A DNA stretch of 64,000 nt from an uncultured Christensenella sp. (GTDB taxonomy: Bacteria; Bacillota; Clostridia; Christensenellales; UBA3700), in NCBI GenBank assembly GCA_910583995.1, contig CAJTYW010000009.1:8900-72899 (forward strand). Reading direction: 5' to 3'. This document shows, in pieces, positions 35,990 through 45,300 of this stretch. The notes beneath the pieces are model-generated. The model saw nothing but the letters and a program-made list of their open reading frames with translations. It searched no databases and had not been told where the DNA came from. Numbering within the stretch: the first letter of the stretch is position 1; each line of letters opens with the position of its first letter. The translations under genes were made by a program, and so were the position numbers.

Positions 35990-37695
35990 TACTTTTCCAC
36001 CTCAATGTCCACAAATTTAAAGGACGAATAATCAAACAACCCTTTATCGCTTATTTTAAGCTCAGGTATTACAACCAATGACATAAATGACAATGTCATA
36101 AATGGCTCAACTTCACTATTGACTTTTAGGGTATTAATAGCAAACTCATTTAATGCAGCTGTTTTGCTTGCAATGTAATCTATATCCTTGTCGCTCATAA
36201 GCCCTGCAATAGGAAGTTCCATAGTATCAAAAATTTCTCCGTTATGAACGGCTGTCATACCACCGCCTGCACGCTTGATTTCATTAACAGCAATTGCCAT
36301 ATCCCTATCATTATCACCGCAAACAATAATGTTATGGCTATCGTGAGCAACGCTTACTGCAATAGCACCGCATTTAATATTGTAGTCTTTTAAAAGTCCA
36401 ATACCTATGTTACCTTTGTTTTTATGTCTTTCTACCACGCAAATTTTGCTTAATCCGTCTTTAAAGTCATAAACGCCGTCTGTTACGCTAACCTTTTGAA
36501 CTAAGCTTTTGGTCGTTACATTATGTGGCTCAATACCCATAACTCTAACCATATCGCTATTTAATTTTAACTTTAAATCGCTCTCTTGTATATCTTTACA
36601 ATGCACTGTGTTTCTGACATCTTTGCAATCGATAACGCTTGCATCAAACAACGCTTTTCCGTCTTTTGCAACAAGCTTGCCGTTTTTGTAAACTTCAAGC
36701 ACATTAAATTTGTAAATATCGTCTATAACAACAATATCTGCAATTTTACCTGGAGATAACGCACCCCTGTCGTTAAGTTTGTAGCACTCTGCCGCATTTA
36801 AAGTTGCCATAGTTATTGCATCTATAGGAGATAATCCCATTTCTATTGCAATTTTAATGTTGTTGTTTAAATGTCCTATTGTTAGCAAATCGTGTACTTG
36901 TCTATCATCAGTACAAAATACCAATCTTCTTAATGTTTTGTTGTTGATAATAGGGAACAAATCTCGCAAATTTCTTGTTGCACTGCCTTCTCTAACCAAA
37001 ACATACATACCACGCCTTAGTTTATTGCAAGCATCAACTATATCCACACACTCGTGGTCAGTAGTAATACCCGCACCGATATACGCATTTAATTCCTTTT
37101 CACCTGCAAGCGGATAATGTCCGTCCACAACTACACCACGCTGTTTAGCGTATTTTAGTTTATTCATTACATCTGTATCACAATAAACAACCCCTGGAGC
37201 ATTCATAAACTCGCCTACGCCGTGACATTTATCCAACAATTTATCCAATCCCGTAGCATCAATTGTTGCCCCATTACTTTCATAAGGAGTTGCAGGAACA
37301 CAGCTAGGAGCCATAAACATAGCATCAAAAGGCACAGTTTTGCTCTCATTTATCATATAATCGACACCTTTTTCGCCACATACATTTGCTATTTCGTGCG
37401 GGTCGCAAATACCTGTTGTAGTACCCCAAGGCAAAACTGCTTTTGCAAAGTTAGAAGGTGATAGCATTGTACTTTCGATATGCAAATGTCCGTCAATAAA
37501 TCCGGGAGCAAGATATTTGCCTTTCATATCAATTTCCACATTTCCGCAATAATTGCCTACGCCCGCGATATATCCATCTTTAATTGCTATATCCGCAACT
37601 TCTATCTCGCCTGTGTAAACATTAATAACATTACCGCCTTTTAAAACTAAATCAGCTTTATCTAACCCCATAGCCACTTTTATAAGTTTTTCCAT
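35989..37695 (-). CDS. ade: Adenine deaminase
   Basis: Amidohydrolase converting adenine to hypoxanthine and ammonia in purine salvage. About 568 residues. Metal-site motifs: GFIDGHLHIESTMLSP (HxH), TTTGICDPHEIANV, VVDGHYPL, GITTDHECV and FCTDDRQVHDL; the C-terminal half has SVAHDSHNIIV and AGGGMTAV, all as in Bacillus/E. coli Ade. I prefer the ATG at 37695, which has GGAG about 9 bases upstream; the in-frame ATG at 37710 has no clear RBS and lies close to the predicted transcription start. First gene of a two-gene operon. Confidence 0.94.
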   Translation of the reverse strand: MEKLIKVAMGLDKADLVLKGGNVINVYTGEIEVADIAIKDGYIAGVGNYCGNVEIDMKGKYLAPGFIDGHLHIESTMLSPSNFAKAVLPWGTTTGICDPHEIANVCGEKGVDYMINESKTVPFDAMFMAPSCVPATPYESNGATIDATGLDKLLDKCHGVGEFMNAPGVVYCDTDVMNKLKYAKQRGVVVDGHYPLAGEKELNAYIGAGITTDHECVDIVDACNKLRRGMYVLVREGSATRNLRDLFPIINNKTLRRLVFCTDDRQVHDLLTIGHLNNNIKIAIEMGLSPIDAITMATLNAAECYKLNDRGALSPGKIADIVVIDDIYKFNVLEVYKNGKLVAKDGKALFDASVIDCKDVRNTVHCKDIQESDLKLKLNSDMVRVMGIEPHNVTTKSLVQKVSVTDGVYDFKDGLSKICVVERHKNKGNIGIGLLKDYNIKCGAIAVSVAHDSHNIIVCGDNDRDMAIAVNEIKRAGGGMTAVHNGEIFDTMELPIAGLMSDKDIDYIASKTAALNEFAINTLKVNSEVEPFMTLSFMSLVVIPELKISDKGLFDYSSFKFVDIEVEK

Positions 37696-37728
37696 TACTG
37701 CCCGCTCCATAAAAATTTCTTCTTTTTT

Positions 37729-37757
37729 ATTTTAGCATTAATATGCGATAAAGTCAA
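37729..37757 (-). promoter_or_regulatory. Promoter of the adenine deaminase operon
   Basis: Minus strand TTGACT, 17-base spacer, TAAAAT. The start would be near 37722, leaving a leader of about 27 bases before the preferred ATG. Confidence 0.65.
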
Positions 37758-37829
37758 GATAAAGCAAGAAAAACAGCCTTTCATAACTAATCATTTTTTG
37801 TCATAAACCTTTAATTTACAAGCATACAA

Positions 37830-37925
37830 TATAATATCGTAAGCTGTCGCAAAGCGGGGCGAAGCCACATTTTGCAGTAGCTGACGATTTTTCAAACTGG
37901 AAGCACTTGTGACAGCAAGTTTTTT
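37830..37925 (+). ncRNA. Candidate structured leader RNA upstream of the 183-residue orphan gene
   Basis: A TATAAT box (37830-37835, no clear -35) is followed by unusually GC-rich sequence for this window. It can fold as nested stems: TCGTaAGCT pairs with AGCTgACGA, inner GCAAA with TTTGC, and an apical GGC-GAA-GCC hairpin (37838-37887). Next comes ACTTG-TGACAG-CAAGT followed by T5 (37905-37925), a weak terminator-like hairpin. The orphan gene starts 70 bases later. The layout is that of a riboswitch or attenuator, but I cannot match it to a known class. Confidence 0.35.
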
Positions 37926-37995
37926 GCGTTAGCAATATAAAATTTTAATATCAATTAAAATTTGTTTCCTATAGCTCATACTCAAGGGGGATATT

Positions 37996-38547
37996 ATGCA
38001 GGAATTTGAATTATTACCTTCAGAACAACAAATTAATATGATGAATAAAGAGTTTAACGAATTGCAAAGAAGAAAGGATTTATTGTGCGACGATTGCGAA
38101 GCCCAAGAAAAGCCTATGCATAGTTATAGTAAAATGCCACTTTGCAAAAGTGCTAAATGTGGGACTGACCCAAAACAAAAAAAATTGTTTGAGAGAATAT
38201 ATTTTGCAGAGCAAGATTTGATAATGGCATTAAGACAGCTTTTTACCACTGCTCCGCAATTTGCAAAAGACGATATAGCGGACATTATAAAACTAAAAAA
38301 ATCTACAAGCAATCTTGCTTTAAAATGTTATTATGCTGTATCGGATAGTATGCTTACTTATGCAGCAGTGCTTTGTCACGAAGAAGATTATTGCAAGCTT
38401 TTAAGACATATTATAAGCAAACAAAAACAACTTTTGCTTATGCTAAACAAAGCTAAATATTTGTGTGCTTACAGCAAAAAAATGATTAAAAATGAATGGA
38501 CTGCAAGCTACATACTTACTTCAATTGGAATATATTGCAGATTTTAA
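37996..38547 (+). CDS. Orphan Cys-rich small protein of unknown function
   Basis: Not recognised. 183 residues, no signal peptide. N-terminal part has CDDC (about 32-35) and CKSAKC (about 50-55), which could bind a metal; the rest is helical and Lys/Leu-rich (KKLFERIYFAEQDLIMALRQL; SKQKQLLLMLNKAKYLC). It has a clear RBS (AAGGGGG) and a possible structured leader upstream, and its frame is intact, so it is probably real. The terminator at 38598-38632 follows about 50 bases later. Confidence 0.6.
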   Translation: MQEFELLPSEQQINMMNKEFNELQRRKDLLCDDCEAQEKPMHSYSKMPLCKSAKCGTDPKQKKLFERIYFAEQDLIMALRQLFTTAPQFAKDDIADIIKLKKSTSNLALKCYYAVSDSMLTYAAVLCHEEDYCKLLRHIISKQKQLLLMLNKAKYLCAYSKKMIKNEWTASYILTSIGIYCRF

Positions 38548-38590
38548 TTTGATTAATTACATATAAAATATTAAGAAACCACTAAAAACA

Positions 38591-38632
38591 CATCAAAAAT
38601 CGGCACTAATCATAGTGCCGAATGTTTTTATT
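38591..38632. terminator. Terminator shared by the orphan gene and the GH26 gene, with a 3'-end repeat copy
   Basis: 8-bp stem CGGCACTA / TAGTGCCG with a 4-base loop and T-rich right side. The left flank ATCAAAAATCGGCACTA is a variant of the dispersed 3'-end motif. It lies between convergent genes. Confidence 0.8.
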
Positions 38633-39773
38633 TTTTCCAGTTAATATTATCAAGTGTAATCGCCTTGTCACTATTGTACACAGCTTTCAGCTCTTCTTTA
38701 GTTGAGTAATTTTCCGCATACTCGGGAAGATACGTCCAATTATCGCCTTGAGAATTATCTTTTACACAAACAAACTCCCTACACCAAGTGATATAAAACA
38801 GCCATTTTGTATTATTCTTCCACATTAGTTCAATGTTTGGCACAAAATCAATTTCACTCATTGCAATCATTTTGTTTTTGGATATTGAGTAAGTCTTCCT
38901 AAACCTTTTTGAATTTGCTTGGTCTTTATTATATTCCTTTCTCAAATCTTCACCATAATAGTACGGGTCATCCCCAAGCATATCGCATTTATCGTCACCA
39001 ACATACCACTCACCGCCCTTTTGTGGATTGGCAACCCAAATCAAATTGTTAAGTTTGTGATAATTAGTCATTCTGTCATACATTAGATTCCAAAGTTCTA
39101 CATACTCTTTGCCTGTATCTGCACCCCACCAAAACCAGCCGCCACTTGCTTCGTGCAATGGTCGCCATAGCACGGGGATATTTAAATCCGCCAATTCTTT
39201 TAATTTTGCGGCAATAGTATCAATATTATCTACTAAAGTTTTATATCCTTCGGAATTTTTGTCGTAAATAACATTTTTTAGCCTAAAATTAGTTTTGTCT
39301 GTATAAAAATGTGATGTGTCACCTTGAGTAATAGGAGAATTCCAATGCCAAGTCAAAAGCACTATTCCACCACGATTATGCACTTCTTTAGCTTGTTCAA
39401 TGCTATAGTTTTGCTCAGGGCTATACAAAGCTTTTTCCAAATCCAACCCTACAATCGCAGGATATTTGCCTGTTACTTTGTAAACCGCCTGCAATTCCGT
39501 AGCTTTATAAACAGACATTTTTCCGTTTTCGTCCTTAAACTCATCCTTGTCATATCCCGCATATTCATTAACAAACTGCCCTGTTATAACCTTTTTACCA
39601 TAATTGCTTAGTAAAAAATTGTACAAGTTTACGGCACTTTCGCTTGCGTTTGGGTTGTTTAAGGTCTTTTGCACATTGTCATAATGCTTGTCAGGTATAC
39701 GGCACCCAACAAGACTAAGGCAACTGATAACTACAAGAACTATTACCAATAATAGTAAAACGGATTTCTTCAT
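38628..39773 (-). CDS. GH26 beta-mannanase lipoprotein
   Basis: Surface-anchored glycoside hydrolase family 26, endo-beta-1,4-mannanase type. Signal peptide with lipobox SLVGC (Cys24). Catalytic acid/base Glu208 is in VLWRPLHEASGGWFWWG and nucleophile Glu307 in IAMSEIDF; supporting motifs are GKKVITGQFVNEY, LTWHWNSP and the substrate aromatic ITWCREF. 381 residues, catalytic domain only, no carbohydrate-binding module. Would cut mannan or glucomannan outside the cell; products could feed the beta-mannosidase-like enzyme at 56624. RBS AGGGA. It lies 61 bases downstream of cysS, but probably with its own promoter. Confidence 0.9.
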   Translation of the reverse strand: MKKSVLLLLVIVLVVISCLSLVGCRIPDKHYDNVQKTLNNPNASESAVNLYNFLLSNYGKKVITGQFVNEYAGYDKDEFKDENGKMSVYKATELQAVYKVTGKYPAIVGLDLEKALYSPEQNYSIEQAKEVHNRGGIVLLTWHWNSPITQGDTSHFYTDKTNFRLKNVIYDKNSEGYKTLVDNIDTIAAKLKELADLNIPVLWRPLHEASGGWFWWGADTGKEYVELWNLMYDRMTNYHKLNNLIWVANPQKGGEWYVGDDKCDMLGDDPYYYGEDLRKEYNKDQANSKRFRKTYSISKNKMIAMSEIDFVPNIELMWKNNTKWLFYITWCREFVCVKDNSQGDNWTYLPEYAENYSTKEELKAVYNSDKAITLDNINWKK

Positions 39774-39793
39774 AATTTTTTCCCTAAAAGTGT

Positions 39794-39810
39794 AATAACA
39801 CCGATTTTCA
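39794..39810. repeat. 3'-end repeat copy after cysS
   Basis: TAATAACACCGATTTTCA, about 25 bases beyond the cysS stop. Confidence 0.4.
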
Positions 39811-39834
39811 AACGATATTTTGTCTAAAAATCAA

Positions 39835-41226
39835 TTATAGCTTTTTAAGTTCGTAACCTTCCTTGCTATCTAATATAGTATAACCAAGCTCTGTGATTTT
39901 TGCTCTTAGCTCATCTGCTTTAGCAAAGTTACGCTCTTGCTTTGCTAGCTTTCTCTCTTCTGCCAAGTCTATAACTTCGTTAGGAATATCTAGAGTGTTG
40001 CTATTAATATAATCTTCCACTTTGTCAAGTGATAAACCAAGCACCTTATCAAATTCCAAAGCCAAACGATATACATCTGAACATAATGGCAATTTAGTCA
40101 TTTTCCACAAAACACCAAGTGCCATAGGAATATTGATATCGTCATTGATAGCGTTATCAAATTCTTGTTTAAACTCATTTAAAGTATCTTTATCTACCAA
40201 AGCCAAGCCATAGCTATGACTTCTTAAAATGCAGCATAATCTTCCATAAGAAACTTTTGCGGAATTCATACCTTCAAAAGTGAAATTCAATTTTTTTCTG
40301 TAATGAGCGTTTAGGCAAAAATAACGGAATACAAGCGGACTATAGCCCATTTGCTCAAGTTGTGCAATAGTATAGGTATTTCCTAAACTTTTGCTCATTT
40401 TGCCGTTATCTACAAGCATAAACTCCCCGTGCATCCAATAGTCAACAGACTTTTTGCCTGTAAGTGCTTCGTTTTGTGCAATTTCGTTTTCGTGGTGGAC
40501 AGGTATATGGTCAACACCGCCTGTATGAATATCAAACACTTCGCCCAAATACTTTTGGCTCATAGCGGAACACTCAATATGCCAGCCCGGATAACCCATT
40601 CCCCAAGGACTAGGCCATTGTTGAATATGGTTAGGGTCAGCTTTTTTCCACACTGCAAAGTCTTGCGGATTGCGTTTTTCAGAGTTAACTTCTACCCTTG
40701 CACCTGCAATTTGTTCTTCCAAATTAAGTCTTGACAAAGCACCATAATTAGGGTATTTGCTAATATCAAAGTATACGCCGTCGCTTGTTTCATAAGCAAA
40801 ACCACTGTCAACCAATCTTTGCACATACTTAATCATATCGTCTATATGTTCAGTTGCTTTTGCAATAATTTCAGGCAAGCCGATATTAAGCTTTTTAAGG
40901 TCAGTCATAAAGATATTAGTATAATAATCTGCAATTTCCTTTGGAGTTTTACCAGTCTCCTTTGCACGCTTATCCATTTTATCTTCGCCTTCGTCGCCGT
41001 CACTTGTAAGGTGTCCTACATCTGTGATATTCATAACGCCTTTCAATTTATAGCCGTCGTACTGCAAAACTCTTCTTAACAAATCCATAAACACATAAGT
41101 CCTTAAATTGCCTATATGTGCATAGTTATATACGGTAGGACCGCAAGAATACATTGTAATTTCGCCTTTATTAAGCTCATTAAAATCTTCTTTTTTTCTG
41201 CTTAAAGTGTTGTATACTTTTAACAT
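39835..41226 (-). CDS. cysS: Cysteinyl-tRNA synthetase
   Basis: Class I synthetase charging tRNA-Cys. 463 residues. Seen: the zinc Cys and HIGH-type motif in CGPTVYNYAHIGNLRT, GWHIECSAMS (second zinc ligand), THTGGVDHIPVHHENE-like zinc His region (HTGGVDHIPVHHENEIAQ), and KMSKSLGN. RBS AGGAG. It is the second gene of the cysE-cysS operon governed by the T-box upstream. Confidence 0.97.
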   Translation of the reverse strand: MLKVYNTLSRKKEDFNELNKGEITMYSCGPTVYNYAHIGNLRTYVFMDLLRRVLQYDGYKLKGVMNITDVGHLTSDGDEGEDKMDKRAKETGKTPKEIADYYTNIFMTDLKKLNIGLPEIIAKATEHIDDMIKYVQRLVDSGFAYETSDGVYFDISKYPNYGALSRLNLEEQIAGARVEVNSEKRNPQDFAVWKKADPNHIQQWPSPWGMGYPGWHIECSAMSQKYLGEVFDIHTGGVDHIPVHHENEIAQNEALTGKKSVDYWMHGEFMLVDNGKMSKSLGNTYTIAQLEQMGYSPLVFRYFCLNAHYRKKLNFTFEGMNSAKVSYGRLCCILRSHSYGLALVDKDTLNEFKQEFDNAINDDINIPMALGVLWKMTKLPLCSDVYRLALEFDKVLGLSLDKVEDYINSNTLDIPNEVIDLAEERKLAKQERNFAKADELRAKITELGYTILDSKEGYELKKL

Positions 41227-41262
41227 TTTAAAATCTCCTAAAACTTATATTTTTTAAATCAA

Positions 41263-41982
41263 TTAATCTTGTTTGTTTTCTTTGCTTTTTTCTCTTTGTT
41301 CAACAAGCTTTTGCAAATATGCTTCGTCTTCTATTACTTCAGTGTTTACGATAGAGTATTTGCAAGTCTCAAGCCCCAACTTTTCTTCCAATGTAGCAAG
41401 TCTTTTGCATACTCTTGCAAACTCTTGTAAAATAGGGTCTGGAACATTTTGATTAAGGTCAATTTTTGTCTCGTGCCTTTTAACAATTCTTCCCGGAACG
41501 CCTACAACTGTGCTGTGAGAAGGTACATTTTTTAGCACAACAGAACCTGCACCTATTTTGCTATACTCGCCAATAGTTATAGGTCCTAACACCTTAGCAC
41601 CACTGCTTATCATACAATTATTGCCGATAGTTGGGTGTCTTTTACCAACATCTTTGCCTGTACCGCCAAGTGTAACGCCTTGATAAATGGTAACATTGTC
41701 ACCAATCTCGCAAGTTTCACCTATTACAACGCCTACACCGTGGTCAATAAACACACCTTGCCCTATTTTTGCGGCAGGGTGAATATCCACGCCAGTAATT
41801 CGCCTTGTTTTTGCGGAAATAAGCTCCGCAATGCCTTTCATATTGTGTCTGTAAAACCAATTGGCTCTTCTGTGTCTACGAATAGCCTTAAATCCGCCAT
41901 AAGTCAAAAACACTATTAATTTACTTGTTGCAGCGGGGTCTCTATCCATAACCGCCTGCAAATCCGCTTTAAATTGTTTCAT
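41263..41982 (-). CDS. cysE: Serine O-acetyltransferase
   Basis: First committed step of cysteine synthesis: acetyl transfer from acetyl-CoA to serine. 239 residues from the chosen ATG (MKQFKADLQAVMDRDPAA), which has GGAG 7 bases upstream. A longer in-frame start would run into the T-box terminator and is rejected. Left-handed hexapeptide helix visible: IHPAAKIGQGVFIDHGVGVVIGE, GDNVTIYQGVTLGGTGK, GAKVLGPITIGEYSKIGAGSVV. Active-site His in DHGVG. Followed 36 bases later by cysS, so cysteine supply and its charging are co-regulated. Confidence 0.95.
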   Translation of the reverse strand: MKQFKADLQAVMDRDPAATSKLIVFLTYGGFKAIRRHRRANWFYRHNMKGIAELISAKTRRITGVDIHPAAKIGQGVFIDHGVGVVIGETCEIGDNVTIYQGVTLGGTGKDVGKRHPTIGNNCMISSGAKVLGPITIGEYSKIGAGSVVLKNVPSHSTVVGVPGRIVKRHETKIDLNQNVPDPILQEFARVCKRLATLEEKLGLETCKYSIVNTEVIEDEAYLQKLVEQREKSKENKQD

Positions 41983-42048
41983 AATAACTCCAATACTATT
42001 TAATTTGATACAAACATTACAACTTCTGCAAACAAATGCAATTATATA

Positions 42049-42290
42049 AAAAAACACGGCATAACATAAAGACGCTATACCGTGATTCCACTTTAATTTA
42101 ACAACCAAAAAGTTGCCCTTGTATGCAGATAACGATGCCCCGAGCGACATTTCCTTCGCTAGCTAATGTCAACGCACTTCATTGTATGATACTGTGAGCA
42201 AGCTTCCACCCGATGACTTGCAATCTCTGGCACAATCAAAACAATTACTCTTTTGACACTTTTGTTTATAACAAACGCCGTATAAATTTG
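42049..42290 (-). promoter_or_regulatory. T-box riboswitch, cysteine-specific, controlling cysE-cysS
   Basis: Read on the minus strand. Stem I has AGAGA (42224-42228), then GCAAG...GGTGGAA...CTTGC. The specifier region GAAGTGCG gives codon TGC (42176-42174), cysteine, followed by a purine as usual. The T-box sequence is AAAGTGGAATCACGG (42080-42094); its bulge TGGA pairs with UCCA, the 3' end expected for tRNA-Cys (discriminator U). The terminator follows: CACGGTATA pairs with TATGCCGTG, then a T-run (42049-42085). Known mechanism: uncharged tRNA-Cys stabilises the antiterminator and turns the operon on. Confidence 0.9.
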
Positions 42291-42297
42291 TAACCAT

Positions 42298-42327
42298 ATT
42301 ATATCATATACACAATATGATTGTCAA
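42298..42327 (-). promoter_or_regulatory. Promoter of the cysE-cysS T-box transcript
   Basis: Minus strand TTGACA (42322-42327), 18-base spacer, TATAAT (42298-42303). Near-consensus boxes; the start falls near 42290, giving a leader of about 310 bases before cysE. Confidence 0.85.
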
Positions 42328-42390
42328 TAATTTTTTGTGACTACCCTTTTATGCCTTTATAAAGACATAAACGGCTATAACTCTTTTTGC

Positions 42391-45300
42391 TTACACAATA
42401 GGAACTGCTATTGTTCCTGCACTGCTGTCATTGTAATATTTATCGCCTATTGCAACTATTTCAATGCTAGTTATACCTTCAAGCTCCGCTTTAGAGATTA
42501 CCAATTGATTTGCACCTGTACCAAGTTTAAATTTCTTATCTGTACCGATAAACTTAAGCTCATAAGTCAAAGCGTTTTCAACCTTCTTCCAACTGATAAC
42601 ATAATTGCCGTCTTTTAGCTCAATAGTTATCTCTGGCTTAGTCAAATTACCTTTTATTGCAGGGAAATTAGCATAAGCCTGTGCGCTTGAGTTAATGCCT
42701 TCTACACTGCTTTTTGCAACTATAATGATAGAATGGTTGCCTGGTGTGAAAAGGTGAGCAAATTTTTCGTCCTTACTTAAAATATAAGTAATTATGTCGC
42801 CTTTCTTTTTGCCTTCATTTTTCAAAGTCAAAACTATTCCGTCAAATACTATTTCGTAAGTTTCTGCAAAATCTACCGCTTCAAAAGACAAAGTATATTC
42901 ATTTTTAGTTTCGTCGAAAATAACTTGTGGCTTTCCTACTCTTTCCAAAGTAATGTAGTGAGTGTGGTAAGTGTAGTAAGGTTCGCTATCTGTTATAAAT
43001 TCAGGCTCACTAGATTGCAATACAATTTTAATAGAGTGATTACCTACGGAATTTAAAACAGCACCCAAACTATAAATATAACTACCTTCTTCGGTTGAGA
43101 TATTATCCGCTACAACATCTTTTACAATTGGGTCTGTTGCATCGTCAATTGTAATAAGCACTTTTTTTGCAAGTGCATCTACAGAAGAAAGCTCTAATGT
43201 TGCATTTGTACCAATTCTTTCAATTACTGCAAATTGTGGTGTTTCAAGCCAATCAATATAATTCAAATCGCCATAACCGATAATTTGTGCATTATTGCTA
43301 GAAAGCTTATCTTTATCAACCCAAACAACGTTTGCATCAATGATTTTATCAAAGTTACCATTGCCGTTTACATAAACCAAAGCTCCGCCTGTAATTGTAC
43401 CAAATTCGCCATTATCAAAATTGCTATAAGTGCTACCAAAAAGTCTTAATTCAGACTTATTATCAAGTGTTGCATTTCCAATATCACTTAAAGCACGAAG
43501 ATAGCTGTTTTCCACATTAATATCGATTTTTGTAGGTTTATTTAGCACAACATTTGAATTTATAGCTTTCATTTCGCTTATATTTTCGCCAAAAGCCAAG
43601 CTATCAAATTGTACTTTACTGCTTTTAACAACAAAGGAATTATTTGCGTGTAATCCGCCGTTTACAACACCTTCTGCAACGCCATCAAACTCAATATCAT
43701 TTGCAGTTATGTTTGTCAAAACTGTAACCTTACCTGCATTTTTGATAACTACTCTATCAGCATTTATCTTACCACCTACACCAAACTCTTTGCCTGACAT
43801 AACACCCAAAGTCATTTCACCGCCCTTTGGATTTTCAAGTGTCAAAGTACCATTGTTAACAGTCAAAGTTTTTTTGTTCAAATCAACATTCAAGTTTAAT
43901 GTCAAATCGCCTTCAACTGTAATATCTTTTTGCAAATAGTAAAGTTGTTTATTGTCCTTTACAGGTTTTGTAAAATCTTCTGCCTTGCTAATCAACACTT
44001 TAGGAGCATTAATAACAAGTATAGGTGTAAGCACTGCTACAAGAATCATAACCGCAAGCACTGCCGCAGAAACTAAAATTGTAATTAGCTTTTGCTTTTT
44101 GGTAGCTTTTGCAAGGCTATTTTTCTTTCCTTTTTTCTTGCTATCATTATCGCCTTCTGCATTTTCTTCTTCTTTTTCTCCTTCGCTATCTTTGTCGCTA
44201 CTATCGTCAACAAAATTCATATCAACAGCAATAGCAGCACTTTCTTCGTCTGTTTCTGTTTGTGCGGAATTACTCTCATCTGATTGTTGATTTTCGTCCA
44301 TATCGCTTGTATCCGCTATTTCAGCGATTTCTTCGTCGCTAGAAACTTCGATTTCTTCATTATCACTAGCTAAGTCGGAAGAAATCAAATCGTTTCCTTC
44401 ATTTTCATTTATTTCTTGCATATCACTATCCTTTTGCAAAAACAACTCAACCAATTCGTCACCAGAACTTAGTGTCAATCCTGTTTTTGCACATTCACTT
44501 TCAGTATATGCAGAAATACCTTCTTTAATACAAGTGCTGTCATAAATTATAAACGGAATAGGCTCGCTACTATGAGTTTTTGTAACTAGTGGAGTTGGGT
44601 GGTCTGGGCAAACCAAAATCCTTAAATCTTCACCTTCAAGCTCACTCAAAATATAGCCGACAACTTTTTCGTCAATAAGTTCTATTGATTTAACTTTACC
44701 CTTGCTATCCCCTTGATGTCCGCACTCGTCAGGAGCTTCCATATGTAAATAAACATAATCAAACCCGTCACGAATAGCTTTTACGCAAGCTTGTGCTTTT
44801 CCGCTAAAGTTTGTGTTTACAGTGCCTGTAACACCTTCAACTTCGATAATTTCCATACCGCTTGCAATACCAATACCTTTTAGCAAGTCAACGGCAGAAA
44901 TAACAGCACCTTTTAAGCCGCGTAATTTCTCAAAATTAGGCAAAGATGGTCTGCTACCTTCTCCCCAAAGCCAAATACTATTTGCAGGGTTTTTACCTTC
45001 TTGTTTTCTTTTTAAATTAACAGGGTGGTCTTTTAAAATGTCGTAAGATTTAACCATAAGGTCAAGCATCTTATCGCCATACAAACCAGACGGCAAATAA
45101 TCACTAATCGTCTTGCCGCTAATATCGTGTGGTGGAGTGTATTCTGTACCACGCTCACCATTATGCTTTATTAGACAATGTCTGTAGCTTACACCATTGT
45201 AAAAGGTAAACTCGTCATCACCCAAAGCTTGCTCAACGCTTGCAATAAGTTCTGCAGCTTCTTCTGTTGAAATTTCGCCTGCACTATAGTCAACCATAAT

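Noticed and set aside
37838..37887. c-di-GMP-I (GEMM) riboswitch, because of the CGCAAAGC stretch
   Set aside because: The upstream GCAAACC-type half with its tetraloop stem and the 3' GGGTTACC-type segment are missing; kept only as an unclassified candidate leader.
41983..42150. A 56-residue N-terminal extension of CysE
   Set aside because: It would be translated from the T-box terminator region, has no RBS, and does not look like a CysE N-terminus; ATG 41982 has a good RBS.
43952..44290. Plus-strand open frames within the acidic/basic linker of the mutase fusion
   Set aside because: They mirror repetitive minus-strand codons for Asp/Glu/Lys, have no RBS, and resemble no protein; shadows of the real gene.
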